NCBI GenBank assembly: GCA_012729015.1
Contig: JAAYDY010000034.1
Coordinates: forward strand, 1 to 64,000
DNA length: 64,000 nt
Reading direction: 5' to 3'
From: Phycisphaerae bacterium
GTDB taxonomy: Bacteria > Planctomycetota > Phycisphaerae > FEN-1346 > JAACEH01
Position 1 is the first letter of the stretch. The number at the start of each line of letters is the position of its first letter. Positions 40,313 to 49,014 of this stretch are shown here, in pieces. The translations under genes and the position numbers were made by a program. The notes beneath the pieces were generated by a model, which saw only the letters and a list, made by a program, of their open reading frames with translations, did no database searches and was not told the DNA's origin.

Positions 40313-40452
40313 GCCTTGGGGTGTACGTCACGTTTGTGACGTGCCCCCGCATGCCCATGACCTGACGGTTTGCGCTGGAACCCTTCTGGCGTCGGCAGTA
40401 TATTCCCCGTGCGCAGAATCACCGAACGCCCCGCTTCCAGGAGACTCCGGCC

Positions 40453-41280
40453 GTGAGACTGGCCTTCAGCACCAACGCCTTCAAGAAAGTGAGCCTCGAA
40501 GAGGCCATCGACCAGATCGCCGACGCCGGCTACGAGGGCGTCGAAATCATGGCCGACGTGCCGCATGCCTATCCGCCGCACATGAGCCGCCGACGCACCA
40601 AGGCCCTGGTGACCCAGATGCGCGACCTGCGGCTCGAGGTCAGCAACGTCAACGCCTTCACCTTCTTCGCCCTCGGCGACACGTGGAACCCCTCGTGGAT
40701 CGACCCGTCGCCGAAGGTCCGCGCCCAGCGTGTCGAGCACACCGAGAACTCGCTCCGACTCGCCGCCGAACTGGGCGCCGCGGCCATCAGCACCGAGCCC
40801 GGCGGCCACGTCTCGCCCAAGCTCACCCACGGCCAGGCCATGGAGTTCTTCCGTCTGGGCCTCCAGATGGTCTACCCGCTGGCCCGCCAGCTCGACGTGA
40901 CGGTCCTGATCGAGCCCGAACCCGAGCTGCTTCTGGAGTCGGCCGACGATTTCCTCGAATTCATCGGCACCGTGCCGCACGGGCACGTGGGCCTGAACTT
41001 CGACGTCGGCCACTTCTTCTGCGTCGGCGACGATCCGGCCGAGGCCGCCCGCAAGCTCGCCCCGTGGATCCGCCATGTCCACATCGAGGACATCGCCCCC
41101 AACCGCGAGCACAAGCACCTCGTGCCCGGCCGCGGCGCCATCGACTACGCCGCCGTGTTCCGCGCCCTGCGCGACATCGGTTACAATGGCTGGGTGACCG
41201 TAGAGCTCTACCCCTACGAGTCCACGGCCCGCCAGGTGGCCGACGAGGCCCTGCTGTTCCTTCAGAGCTACGTGCGCTGA
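40453..41280 (+). CDS. Xylose-isomerase-like TIM-barrel sugar-phosphate isomerase or epimerase
   Basis: This 275-residue cytoplasmic protein belongs to the AP endonuclease 2/xylose-isomerase-like barrel group. Metal ligands are predicted at the Glu of LIEPEPELLLESADDF, the Asp of GLNFDVGHFFCVGDD, the His of RHVHIEDI and the Glu of GWVTVELYPYE. Such enzymes isomerise or epimerise sugars and inositols; the substrate is not deducible. It starts at GTG 40453 behind GGAG. thiL follows 15 bases later, and tsaE overlaps thiL, so the three form a transcription unit. The 5' region is rich in repeats. Confidence 0.85.
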   Translation: MRLAFSTNAFKKVSLEEAIDQIADAGYEGVEIMADVPHAYPPHMSRRRTKALVTQMRDLRLEVSNVNAFTFFALGDTWNPSWIDPSPKVRAQRVEHTENSLRLAAELGAAAISTEPGGHVSPKLTHGQAMEFFRLGLQMVYPLARQLDVTVLIEPEPELLLESADDFLEFIGTVPHGHVGLNFDVGHFFCVGDDPAEAARKLAPWIRHVHIEDIAPNREHKHLVPGRGAIDYAAVFRALRDIGYNGWVTVELYPYESTARQVADEALLFLQSYVR

Positions 41281-41295
41281 TCCTTCGAGGCGACC

Positions 41296-42225
41296 ATGAC
41301 CGAGCCGCGCGGCGAACTGGCCTTCATCCACTGGATCCGCTCGCAACTGCCGAGCGCCGATCCGCGCGTCACGATCGGCCCCGGCGACGACATGGCCGAG
41401 CTGCGCCTCCCCGACGGCGGCCGCGTGCTCGTCGCCACCGACACCATTCTCGACGGCACGCACTTCGACGCCCGCCGCGACCCGCTGCCCGACATCGGCT
41501 GGAAAGCCCTGGCCGAAAACCTGTCGGACATTGCGGCCATGGCCGCCGTGCCCGTCGGGGCCGTCGGCACGCTGGCCCTGCCGCGCGACTTCACGATGGC
41601 CCAGGGACAGGACCTCTTCACCGGCCTGAAACGCTGCGCCGACGAGTTCGATTGCCCCTGGGTCGGCGGCGACATCACCTCGTGGGACCAGCGGCTCGCC
41701 ATCACCGTCACCGTCCTGGCCCACGCCGAGCGCCCGGTGCGCCGCAGCGGCGCCCGAGCCGGTCACTGCGTCTGCGTCACCGGGCGGCTGGGCGGATCGC
41801 TGCTGGGCCGGCACCTGACGTTCCGCCCGCGCCTGGCCGAGGCCCGGCGACTGGCCGAGGCCGCGCCTCTTGCCGCCATGATCGATCTCAGCGACGGCCT
41901 GTCCACCGACATCGGCCACCTCTGCCGCGAAAGCGGCGTCGGCGTGTGCCTTGAGGCCGCCCGGGTGCCCGTCTCCGATGATGCTGTGCAGTTGGCTGCC
42001 CGCGACGGCCGCACGCCCCTCGACCATGCCCTCAACGACGGCGAGGACTTCGAGCTCCTCTTCGCCGTTGCCGAATCCGACGTCGCGAGGGTGCTCGTCC
42101 TCGACCTCGGCGTCGAGGTCACGGTCATCGGCCGCTTCGTTCCGGCCGCCGAGGGCTGCACCCTGGTTGATTCCCAGGGCCACGCCCTGGACCTGAAGCC
42201 CGGAGGGTACGAGCATTGGCGATAG
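41296..42225 (+). CDS. thiL: Thiamine-monophosphate kinase
   Basis: This 309-residue enzyme makes thiamine diphosphate from thiamine monophosphate with ATP. It contains the metal-binding loop ITIGPGDDMA-like TIGPGDDMAELRLP, LVATDTILDGTHF, the hydrophobic AMAAVPVGAVGTLALP, GGDITSWDQRL and the C-terminal AMIDLSDGLSTDIGHLC. It resembles PurM-fold kinases. ATG 41296 follows CGAGG. Its stop overlaps the start of tsaE by ten bases. No other thiamine gene is nearby. Confidence 0.93.
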   Translation: MTEPRGELAFIHWIRSQLPSADPRVTIGPGDDMAELRLPDGGRVLVATDTILDGTHFDARRDPLPDIGWKALAENLSDIAAMAAVPVGAVGTLALPRDFTMAQGQDLFTGLKRCADEFDCPWVGGDITSWDQRLAITVTVLAHAERPVRRSGARAGHCVCVTGRLGGSLLGRHLTFRPRLAEARRLAEAAPLAAMIDLSDGLSTDIGHLCRESGVGVCLEAARVPVSDDAVQLAARDGRTPLDHALNDGEDFELLFAVAESDVARVLVLDLGVEVTVIGRFVPAAEGCTLVDSQGHALDLKPGGYEHWR

Positions 42226-42725
42226 TCCGGGCCCGCGCCTCCTGTCTCTGTGACGGCATCGACCAGACGCAACTCCGCGCCGCCGCCCTGGCCGCGCGGC
42301 TCGTCGCCGGCGACGTCGTCTGTCTTTGCGGCCAGCTCGGCGCCGGCAAGACCTACTTCACCAAGGGACTTGTGCGCGGCCTCGGCGGCGACGCCGACGA
42401 CGTCACCAGCCCCACCTTCGTCCTGATGCAGGTCTACGAGGCCCGCCTCACGGTCAGCCATTTCGACGCCTACCGTCTGACCTCCAGCGCCCAGATGCTC
42501 GACATCGGCAGCGACGAAACCTTTGCCGGCGACGGAGTCAGCGTCGTCGAGTGGGCCGACCGCGTGCCCGAGGCCTTGCCCGACGAGCGGTACGAGGTGC
42601 GCCTGGCCGTCCGGGGGCCGACCCAGCGGTTCCTGGAAATCACCGGCCGCGGCCGCCGACAGGCCGATGCCGTGGCCTTTCTGGTCTCCCAGGGGCTTTT
42701 TCAGCCCACAGACCCCGTCCTTTGA
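42216..42725 (+). CDS. tsaE: tRNA threonylcarbamoyladenosine ATPase TsaE
   Basis: This 169-residue P-loop ATPase works with TsaB/TsaD in making t6A at position 37 of tRNAs that read ANN codons. The Walker A motif is LCGQLGAGKTYFTKG, followed by SPTFVLMQVYEARL and VSHFDAYRL and then VVEWADRV, all family signatures. The start is TTG at 42216, overlapping the end of thiL, with CGGAGGG eight bases ahead. It is a little longer than many homologues at the C-terminus. tsaB and tsaD are not in this window. Confidence 0.92.
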   Translation: MAIVRARASCLCDGIDQTQLRAAALAARLVAGDVVCLCGQLGAGKTYFTKGLVRGLGGDADDVTSPTFVLMQVYEARLTVSHFDAYRLTSSAQMLDIGSDETFAGDGVSVVEWADRVPEALPDERYEVRLAVRGPTQRFLEITGRGRRQADAVAFLVSQGLFQPTDPVL

Positions 42726-42727
42726 CC

Positions 42728-42756
42728 TTGACAGACCCCCACCGGGTGTCTATAGT
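42728..42756 (+). promoter_or_regulatory. Strong sigma-70-like promoter for rplM-rpsI
   Basis: TTGACA, a 17-base spacer and TATAGT lie just after the tsaE stop. The predicted leader of about 65 bases before ATG 42829 contains a six-base stem (TGCCGC with GCGGCA, 42770-42786). Ribosomal protein L13 is autoregulated in some bacteria; whether this leader acts so is inference. Confidence 0.82.
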
Positions 42757-42828
42757 ATCCAGTCTGCGCTGCCGCCCGATGCGGCAACGGTGTGGCTGTA
42801 TTGCGTTTTTTGTAGGCCTGGAGACGTC

Positions 42829-43272
42829 ATGGCAACCAAGACGATGAAAACGACCCTTGCCAAGCCGGGTGAACAGGTAGCCGCCTGGCACGTGGTCGAT
42901 GCAACCGACAAAACGCTGGGGCGGTTGGCCACCAAGATTGCCCGCATCCTCATGGGCAAGCACAAGCCGATCTACACCCCGCACGTGGACGTGGGCGATT
43001 TCGTGATCGTCATCAACGCCGAGAAGGTGCGCGTCACGGGCAAAAAGCGGACCGAGAAAATCTACGAGTGGTACACCGGCTATCACGCCGGCCGCCACTG
43101 GTACACCTTCGACAAGGTCATGCAGACGCACCCGACGTGGCCCATCGAATGGGCCGTGCGGCGGATGCTGCCCAAGGGCAAGCTCGGCCGCGCCATGTTC
43201 TCGAAACTGAAAGCGTATGCCGGCGCGGAGCACCCGCACCAGGCTCAGATGCCCGAGCCCCTCGAACTGTAA
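42829..43272 (+). CDS. rplM: 50S ribosomal protein L13
   Basis: This 147-residue early-assembly protein of the large subunit has the typical core WHVVDATDKTLGRLATKIAR, VGDFVIVINAEKVRVTGKK, and WAVRRMLPKGKLGRAMFSKL, ending KAYAGAEHPHQAQMPEPLEL. It has a short extra N-terminus. GGAG precedes ATG 42829. rpsI follows 33 bases later, the usual L13-S9 order of bacteria. Confidence 0.98.
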   Translation: MATKTMKTTLAKPGEQVAAWHVVDATDKTLGRLATKIARILMGKHKPIYTPHVDVGDFVIVINAEKVRVTGKKRTEKIYEWYTGYHAGRHWYTFDKVMQTHPTWPIEWAVRRMLPKGKLGRAMFSKLKAYAGAEHPHQAQMPEPLEL

Positions 43273-43305
43273 GCCGGGCCGAATCGATTTAGGGAGGATT
43301 TGTAC

Positions 43306-43815
43306 GTGGCCGACAGCCAAGAAACCAAGGCCTCTGCATCGCAAGCAGCCCCCGGCGAAACCGCCGCGGATCAGACCAGCATTCCCGCCCGGCCGCAACG
43401 CCCCGCCGCGTCGCCGTCCGTTCAGGGACGCCGATACACCTGGGGCACCGGCCGTCGCAAGACGTCCGTCGCCCGCGTCCGTATCGCCGAAGGCAAAGGC
43501 GAGATGAAAGTCAACGGCCGCGAGGTCAACAACTACTTCAGCGAGGAGAAGGACCGCAGCGCGGTCGTCGCCCCGCTGAAGACCGTGGACCTGCTCGGCA
43601 AGTTCGACGTCTTCGCCAACGTCGAGGGCGGCGGCTACACCGGCCAGGCCGGAGCCGTCCGCATGGGCCTGGCCCGCGCGCTGCTGAAACTCATGCCCGA
43701 ACGGCTCGAAGCCCTGCGCGAGGGCGGACACATGACCCGCGACAGCCGCATGAAGGAACGCAAGAAATACGGCCGCCGCGGCGCTCGGCGCAGCTTCCAG
43801 TTCAGCAAGCGATAA
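43306..43815 (+). CDS. rpsI: 30S ribosomal protein S9 with N-terminal extension
   Basis: The product is about 169 residues. A 45-residue low-complexity N-terminal extension precedes the S9 core, which starts RRYTWGTGRRKTSVARVRI and ends in the canonical ERKKYGRRGARRSFQFSKR. The tail's Arg/Lys residues contact P-site tRNA in known ribosomes. The start is GTG 43306 with AGGGAGG eight bases before it. The extension is Ala/Pro/Gln-rich and likely disordered; extensions on S9 are not usual in model bacteria. An intrinsic terminator follows. Confidence 0.97.
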   Translation: MADSQETKASASQAAPGETAADQTSIPARPQRPAASPSVQGRRYTWGTGRRKTSVARVRIAEGKGEMKVNGREVNNYFSEEKDRSAVVAPLKTVDLLGKFDVFANVEGGGYTGQAGAVRMGLARALLKLMPERLEALREGGHMTRDSRMKERKKYGRRGARRSFQFSKR

Positions 43816-43848
43816 CCGAACGGCTATTGCCGACGATTGCCATTCAGG

Positions 43849-43878
43849 GCCCGACGCCACCGTGGCGTCGGGCTTTTT
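43849..43878 (+). terminator. Intrinsic terminator after rpsI
   Basis: An 11-base-pair stem, GCCCGACGCCA with TGGCGTCGGGC and a 3-base loop, is followed immediately by five T residues. It ends the rplM-rpsI transcript before argC. Confidence 0.9.
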
Positions 43879-43937
43879 CCTTACTCGTCTGGGGGCGGCC
43901 CTCTATATAATCGCCGCCGCCTCTTAAGGAGCCGACC

Positions 43938-44954
43938 ATGTCCAGAAAACTCCGCGTGGGCATTCTGGGTGCGACGGGCTATGCCGCCGCAGAACTGATG
44001 CGCATCCTCCTCCGCCACGACCGCGTTGAGGTGACCGCCCTGGGCGCGCTGCCGCAGGAGTGCGGCCCCCTGAAGACCATCTACCCCGAATTCGCCGGAC
44101 GACTCGACCTGAACGTCGAGCCGCACGATGGCGCTTCCCTCGGCGCCCTCTGCGACATCGCTTTCTGCGCCCTGCCGCACGCCGTCAGCTACAAGTTCGT
44201 TCCCGGCCTCCTGGCCGCCGGCGTCAAGGTCATCGACTTCTCGGCCGACTATCGCCTCAAGACCGACGGCCTCTACGAAAAGTGGTACGGCCACAAGCCC
44301 GACGCCGAGAACCTCGCCCACGCCGTCTACGGCCTGCCCGAGCTCTATCGCGATGCCGTCAAGGGGGCGCGCCTCGTGGCCAATCCCGGCTGCTACCCCA
44401 CGAGCGTCATCCTGGGCCTGGCGCCGCTGGCGGCCAAGGGTCTCATTCGGCCCGACCAGGTCCTCGTCAACTCGGCTTCCGGCACGAGCGGCGCGGGACG
44501 CTCCGTCAAACGCGATTTCCTCTACTGCGAAGTCAACGAGGGGTACAAGGGCTACGCCGCCGGCGGACACCGGCACCAGCCCGAAATGGCCGAACAGTTG
44601 TCGCGCATCGCCGGCGCCGACGTGAGCGTCCATTTCCAGCCGCACCTGGTCCCGATGGACCGCGGCATCCTGTCCACCCTCTGGACCTGGCCGACGAAGG
44701 AACTGTCCCAGGCCGATGTCACGACGCTTTATCGCGACATGTACGACAAGGAACCCTTCGTCGTCGTCTGCGACGTGCCACCCAGCACCAAGCACGTCGT
44801 CGGCACCAACTACGTCCACGTCTGCCCGGTGGTTGCTCAAGGCAAGATTCTGGTCTTCTGCGCCATCGACAACCTGACCAAGGGCGCCGCCGGCCAGGCC
44901 GTGCAGAACATGAACCTCGTCTGCGGCTTCGAGGAGACCAAGGCGCTCCTCTGA
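43938..44954 (+). CDS. argC: N-acetyl-gamma-glutamyl-phosphate reductase
   Basis: This 338-residue enzyme reduces N-acetylglutamyl phosphate to the semialdehyde with NADPH in arginine synthesis. It has an N-terminal NADPH Rossmann motif (GILGATGYAAAELMRILLRH), the catalytic Cys in ANPGCYPTSVILGLAPL and LVNSASGTSGAGRS. The length fits the shorter type-1 form. AAGGAG precedes ATG 43938. A TATAAT-like hexamer is at 43906-43911 but its -35 partner is not obvious. argJ follows after a repeat-bearing 198-base gap. Confidence 0.96.
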   Translation: MSRKLRVGILGATGYAAAELMRILLRHDRVEVTALGALPQECGPLKTIYPEFAGRLDLNVEPHDGASLGALCDIAFCALPHAVSYKFVPGLLAAGVKVIDFSADYRLKTDGLYEKWYGHKPDAENLAHAVYGLPELYRDAVKGARLVANPGCYPTSVILGLAPLAAKGLIRPDQVLVNSASGTSGAGRSVKRDFLYCEVNEGYKGYAAGGHRHQPEMAEQLSRIAGADVSVHFQPHLVPMDRGILSTLWTWPTKELSQADVTTLYRDMYDKEPFVVVCDVPPSTKHVVGTNYVHVCPVVAQGKILVFCAIDNLTKGAAGQAVQNMNLVCGFEETKALL

Positions 44955-44964
44955 CGGAGCAACC

Positions 44965-45021
44965 CCTCTCCCTGCGTGCAGGGAGAGGTGCCCCGAGCGC
45001 AGTCGCGAGGGGCGGTGAGGG
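44965..45021 (-). repeat. Intergenic repeat family C, copy 2
   Basis: Read on the minus strand it repeats the CCCTCACCGCCCCTCGC start and CCTCTCCCTGCACGCAGGGA hairpin of 13409-13464. It lies in the argC-argJ gap. Confidence 0.8.
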
Positions 45022-45152
45022 TCGAGCGGAGAAAGGCTCTCGATGTCGTCGCACCAGGTGCAGGGATAGTCGTTCACTCGTGTGCCACGGCGGGTCTTGC
45101 CCGCCGTGCGAGTCCGGAGTATGCCGCCACAGCATGGCGGGGAGACCCAACG

Positions 45153-46358
45153 ATGTCCGATGCGTCGATTCTCAGCCCGAAGGGGTTCCGTGCCGCGGGC
45201 GTGGCCTGCGGTCTGAAGTCCGTGGCCGGCAAGAAGGATCTGGCGATTCTCGTGGCCGACCAGGCCGCCGGGGCCGCCGCCGTGTTCACCACCAACCAGG
45301 TGGCCGCCGCGCCGGTGCTCCTGAGCCGCGAGACGATCAAACGTGGTCGGCCCCGGGCCGTCGTCGTCAACTCCGGCAACGCCAACTGCTGCACCGGCGA
45401 GCAGGGCTTGGCCGACGCCCGCGAGATGGTTCGCCTGGCGGCCGAGGCCGTGGGCGCCCAGCCCGACGAGATGCTCGTCTGCTCCACCGGCAAGATCGGC
45501 GAGCCCATGCCCATGGACAAGGTGGCCGCCGGCATCCGTGACGCCGCCCAGGCCCTGCGCTCGGACGCCCAGGCCGCGGCCGACTTCGCCGCCGCCATCA
45601 TGACGACCGACACGGTCACCAAGACCTGCTGCCTGACGGACCGCATCGGCAAGGCCGACGTGACCGTCGCCGGCGCGTGCAAAGGCTCGGGCATGATCGC
45701 CCCGAACATGGCCACGATGCTCGCCTTCATCACCACCGACGCCCACATCGGGTCGCGGGCCCTGACGGCCGCCCTGCGCACCGCCGTCGCCGGAAGCTTC
45801 AACCTCGTCTCCGTCGACAGTGACACCTCGACCAACGACACGGTGATCGCCCTGGCCAGCGGCGCCGCCGGCCGCCGCGAAATCCAGCAGGGCAGCGACG
45901 AGTACGTGGCCTTCTCGGCCCTGCTCCGCAAGGTGTGCCTCGACCTGGCCCTCCAGATCGCCGCCGACGGCGAGGGCGCCACGCGCGTCATCGAGGTCCG
46001 CGTCGAAGGCGCCGCCACGGAACAGGACGCCCGCGCCGCCGCACGGGCCATCGTCGATTCGCCCCTGGTCAAGTGCGCCGTCCACGGCGGCGACCCCAAC
46101 TGGGGTCGCGTCGTCGCCGCCGCCGGACGCAGCGGCGCCAGGGTCGATGTCGCCCGGATGAAGCACTGGATTGGCGACACCCTCGTCTTCGACGCCGGCA
46201 CCCCGACCGATTTCGACGTGGCGGCCTGCGAGCAACACATGAAAGGGCCGCGCGTCCTGCTCCGCGTGGACCTCGGCGTCGGCACCGAGGACCACACCTG
46301 CTATGGCTGCGACCTGAGCCGCGACTACGTCACCATCAACGCCGACTACCACACATGA
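45153..46358 (+). CDS. argJ: Bifunctional ornithine acetyltransferase/N-acetylglutamate synthase
   Basis: This protein of about 401 residues transfers the acetyl group from N-acetylornithine to glutamate, recycling acetyl in arginine synthesis; many homologues can also use acetyl-CoA. It self-cleaves at a Thr, here in IAPNMATMLAFITTDA (Ala-Thr bond), to give two chains. VVNSGNANCCTGEQGL and VDSDTSTNDTVIALA are also family signatures. ATG 45153 is chosen because the ArgJ homology begins there. A GNAT gene follows 16 bases later. Confidence 0.96.
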   Translation: MSDASILSPKGFRAAGVACGLKSVAGKKDLAILVADQAAGAAAVFTTNQVAAAPVLLSRETIKRGRPRAVVVNSGNANCCTGEQGLADAREMVRLAAEAVGAQPDEMLVCSTGKIGEPMPMDKVAAGIRDAAQALRSDAQAAADFAAAIMTTDTVTKTCCLTDRIGKADVTVAGACKGSGMIAPNMATMLAFITTDAHIGSRALTAALRTAVAGSFNLVSVDSDTSTNDTVIALASGAAGRREIQQGSDEYVAFSALLRKVCLDLALQIAADGEGATRVIEVRVEGAATEQDARAAARAIVDSPLVKCAVHGGDPNWGRVVAAAGRSGARVDVARMKHWIGDTLVFDAGTPTDFDVAACEQHMKGPRVLLRVDLGVGTEDHTCYGCDLSRDYVTINADYHT

Positions 46359-46374
46359 CCCGAACGGCCGAGCC

Positions 46375-46914
46375 ATGACGATCCGCCTGACCACCGCGCG
46401 GCTCCTGCTCGTGGCCGCCGACGAAACGCTGCTTCGCGCCGAGCGCGACGCCCCCGAACGGTGGGCCGCCATGCTCGGTGCCATCGTTCCCACGGGTTGG
46501 CCGCCCGGCGAGTACGACCGCGGCGCCCTGGAGTTCTTCCTGGAGCGGCTGCATGCCGAAGGACACGCCGCCGTCGGGTGGTACCTCTGGTACGCCGTTG
46601 GCCGCGCCGAACCGGGCCGCCCCGCGACGATGATCGGCGCCGGCGGCTACTTCGGCCCCCCCTCCGGCGACGGCACCGTCGAAATCGGCTTCTCGATTGT
46701 CGCCGCGGAGCAGGGCCGTGGATACGCCACGGAATTGGCGGCCGCCCTGGTCGCCCGCGCCCTGGCCGACGCCCGCGTGCGGATCGTCGTTGCCCACACC
46801 ACGCCCGACAACACCGCCTCCTGCCGCGTGCTGGCCAAGTGCGGCTTCCATCCCGCCGGAACCAACGTCCAGACCGGCGCATCCCGCTTCGAAATCCGAA
46901 GATGCCACCAATAA
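46375..46914 (+). CDS. GNAT-family N-acetyltransferase
   Basis: This 179-residue protein has the acetyl-CoA motif EQGRGYATELAAALVARAL and the following strand RIVVAHTTPDNTASCRVLAKCGF, typical of the RimJ/RimL-like group. Substrate is unknown. It lies 16 bases after argJ, suggesting cotranscription; that alone does not show a role in arginine synthesis. Confidence 0.88.
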   Translation: MTIRLTTARLLLVAADETLLRAERDAPERWAAMLGAIVPTGWPPGEYDRGALEFFLERLHAEGHAAVGWYLWYAVGRAEPGRPATMIGAGGYFGPPSGDGTVEIGFSIVAAEQGRGYATELAAALVARALADARVRIVVAHTTPDNTASCRVLAKCGFHPAGTNVQTGASRFEIRRCHQ

Positions 46915-47247
46915 GCGGGCCGACAGGCCTTCCCGCTTGTGGTTACGAACCCGTTCAGGGGCATTCTGCCCCGTGAGCTGCATCCAGTCCCGGCATCCGT
47001 GAGGTGCCCGCGGTCGAATAGTGGAAGAAAACCGTTTTTCCACTTCCACCCAATCTGTTGCGGGGTTACACTTGGTGTCCAAAACGGAGTCGCTCCGTGG
47101 TTGTGACGGTCGGCATGTGGCAACCGACGCGTCGTTAGATGATGTTGAACAGGCAGTTATGAGGCCTTCCGGCCTCTGTGATCAGATCTGGTGCCATTGG
47201 GGCAATCACCCGGCAGCCTTGGTGCTTCTGAGTACCCTGAGGAGGTT
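46915..47247. other. Gene-free stretch before the beta-helix gene
   Basis: This 333-base region is less GC-rich than its surroundings. It holds a short GAAAAACGG/CCGTTTTTC-type pair near 47028 but no gene, clear promoter or repeat family. It probably contains the beta-helix promoter, which I could not place. Confidence 0.5.
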
Positions 47248-49014
47248 ATGACGATGCGTCGCGAACTGGCTTCACTGATCGTGCTGGCTTTCCTGCTGAG
47301 TGTCGTGGAGCCCCTGCCGGCGGCTGACATCGTGGTGGACATCCAGCATCCGGCGGCCAGCGACGATACCGGCGACGGCAGCCCGGAAAAGCCGTTCAAG
47401 AGCATCCGTGCGGCCTTTGGCCGTGCCACGCCCGGGGACACCGTCCTGGTGATGCCCGGCGACTACGGCGCGAAGATGGATCTGCACAAATCGGGCGAGA
47501 AGGACAAGCCCATCGTCGTGCGTTCGGCTGTTCCGCACGAGGCCAGGATCGCCGGGTTTGACGTGGCTCCCTGGAACAGAAACAACTCGTTCCTCCGAAT
47601 CGAGGGCTTCACGTTCGCTCCGGGTGAGACCCAGGGCGCGGGCATCGATATCAGCCTCGGCGACCACATCGATATCGTCGGCAACCGCTTCATACGATGC
47701 GGCATTGGCGGCGGGCGCATTCGCAAAGGCTCCGAGGACGTCAGCCAGGCACGCCACATCCGCATCGCTTACAACTACATGACCGATATGGCCATTGCCA
47801 TCAGCATTGCCGGGCACGACTTCACCATCGAGTCCAACGAGATCTTCTCGCTCAAGCTCCGCGGCCCTGGCGACGCAGATCATGCCCGCCTCTTCGGCAT
47901 CGGCCATACCGTCCGCTACAACTACTTCCACGGCACCCAGCCGGCGAACATCGGCAAGGCCCATGTCGACATCGTCCAGTTCTTCGACCAGAACGGCGAC
48001 ATCCTGCGCGACCTCACGGTCCACGACAACGTCTTCTTCGACTTTCACCAGATGTTCATGGCCACCGCCCTGAAGGCCGAACCTCATGCCGCCAACATGA
48101 CCTTCACCCGCAATATCGCCTCCAGCCCCTGGGGGGCCTGGGGCGTCTGCGCCGCCGGCATCCCCGGCGTCAAGGTCTTCAACAACACCTTCCACGATAT
48201 CATCTGGTATGGCACCGGCATCAGCCGCCAGCGCGGCGAGGGAGTGATCCAGAACAACATCTATTCCAAGATCAATCAGGCGGTCCAGATCGACCAGGGG
48301 GCTACCGCCGTCTGTGACCACAACCTCATCTTCCAGGCCAAGCCCGGCGACGCCGGCAAGGACAACCTGGTCGACGTCGATCCGAAGATGGTCGATCCCG
48401 CCGGGGGCAACTTCCGCCTTGCCCCCGACAGCCCGGCCATCGGCGCCGGGGTCGGCAAGGTCGCCATCGGGGCACTCGATTATCCCAACGTCTACTACGT
48501 GGACCCGCGACATCCCGGCGCCGCCGACGACGGTTTCGGATATGCCGGCCGCCCGTACCGCACTATCGCCGCAGCGATGGCTGTCGCACGCAAGGGCGAG
48601 ACGATTCTGCTTCGCGGCGGCACGTACCGCGAGGCAATCGTTCCGGCCGCCACGGCCGCCGGGGTCGTCATTCAGCCGATGAAAGACCAGGAACCGGTCG
48701 TCATCAGCGGCGCGGACCTGATCGCCGGTTGGACGAAGACGGGCGACATGTGGTCAGCTCCGTTGGCCGCCAAGCCGACCGCCGTGCTGTGCGACGGTGC
48801 CCCGTGGACGGGCTTCACCTATGACGAGGACAAGAAGCAACTCGTGATGACCGGCGCCGAGGATCCCCGGCTGCACACGTTCGAAGCCGTGGTTCGAGAA
48901 CGGGCGATTGATCTGACGAACGTTCGCGGCCTGACAATCAGGAACGTGCGAACCGCTCACACGGCCGGCGACCCGGTCGCGAGCGGCGAAGACAATCACA
49001 TCACGCTGGAATGA
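47248..49014 (+). CDS. Secreted right-handed parallel beta-helix protein
   Basis: The product is about 588 residues with a signal peptide (LASLIVLAFLLSVVEPLPA). It carries a DUF1565-like start, SPEKPFKSIRAAFGRATPGD, and parallel beta-helix coils (about 90-400; EGFTFAPGETQGAGIDISLG and IVGNRFIRCGIGGGRI). A second, related start, GRPYRTIAAAMAVARKGETI, begins near residue 430 but only about 150 residues follow, so the second helix is short. Such proteins are often polysaccharide lyases or binding proteins. ATG 47248 follows GAGGAGG. No transporter or sulfatase is adjacent. Confidence 0.85.
   Translation: MTMRRELASLIVLAFLLSVVEPLPAADIVVDIQHPAASDDTGDGSPEKPFKSIRAAFGRATPGDTVLVMPGDYGAKMDLHKSGEKDKPIVVRSAVPHEARIAGFDVAPWNRNNSFLRIEGFTFAPGETQGAGIDISLGDHIDIVGNRFIRCGIGGGRIRKGSEDVSQARHIRIAYNYMTDMAIAISIAGHDFTIESNEIFSLKLRGPGDADHARLFGIGHTVRYNYFHGTQPANIGKAHVDIVQFFDQNGDILRDLTVHDNVFFDFHQMFMATALKAEPHAANMTFTRNIASSPWGAWGVCAAGIPGVKVFNNTFHDIIWYGTGISRQRGEGVIQNNIYSKINQAVQIDQGATAVCDHNLIFQAKPGDAGKDNLVDVDPKMVDPAGGNFRLAPDSPAIGAGVGKVAIGALDYPNVYYVDPRHPGAADDGFGYAGRPYRTIAAAMAVARKGETILLRGGTYREAIVPAATAAGVVIQPMKDQEPVVISGADLIAGWTKTGDMWSAPLAAKPTAVLCDGAPWTGFTYDEDKKQLVMTGAEDPRLHTFEAVVRERAIDLTNVRGLTIRNVRTAHTAGDPVASGEDNHITLE

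Noticed and set aside
40095-41954. 619-codon plus-strand frame over the isomerase and thiL region
   Set aside because: Overlaps two well supported genes in another frame and has no family match.
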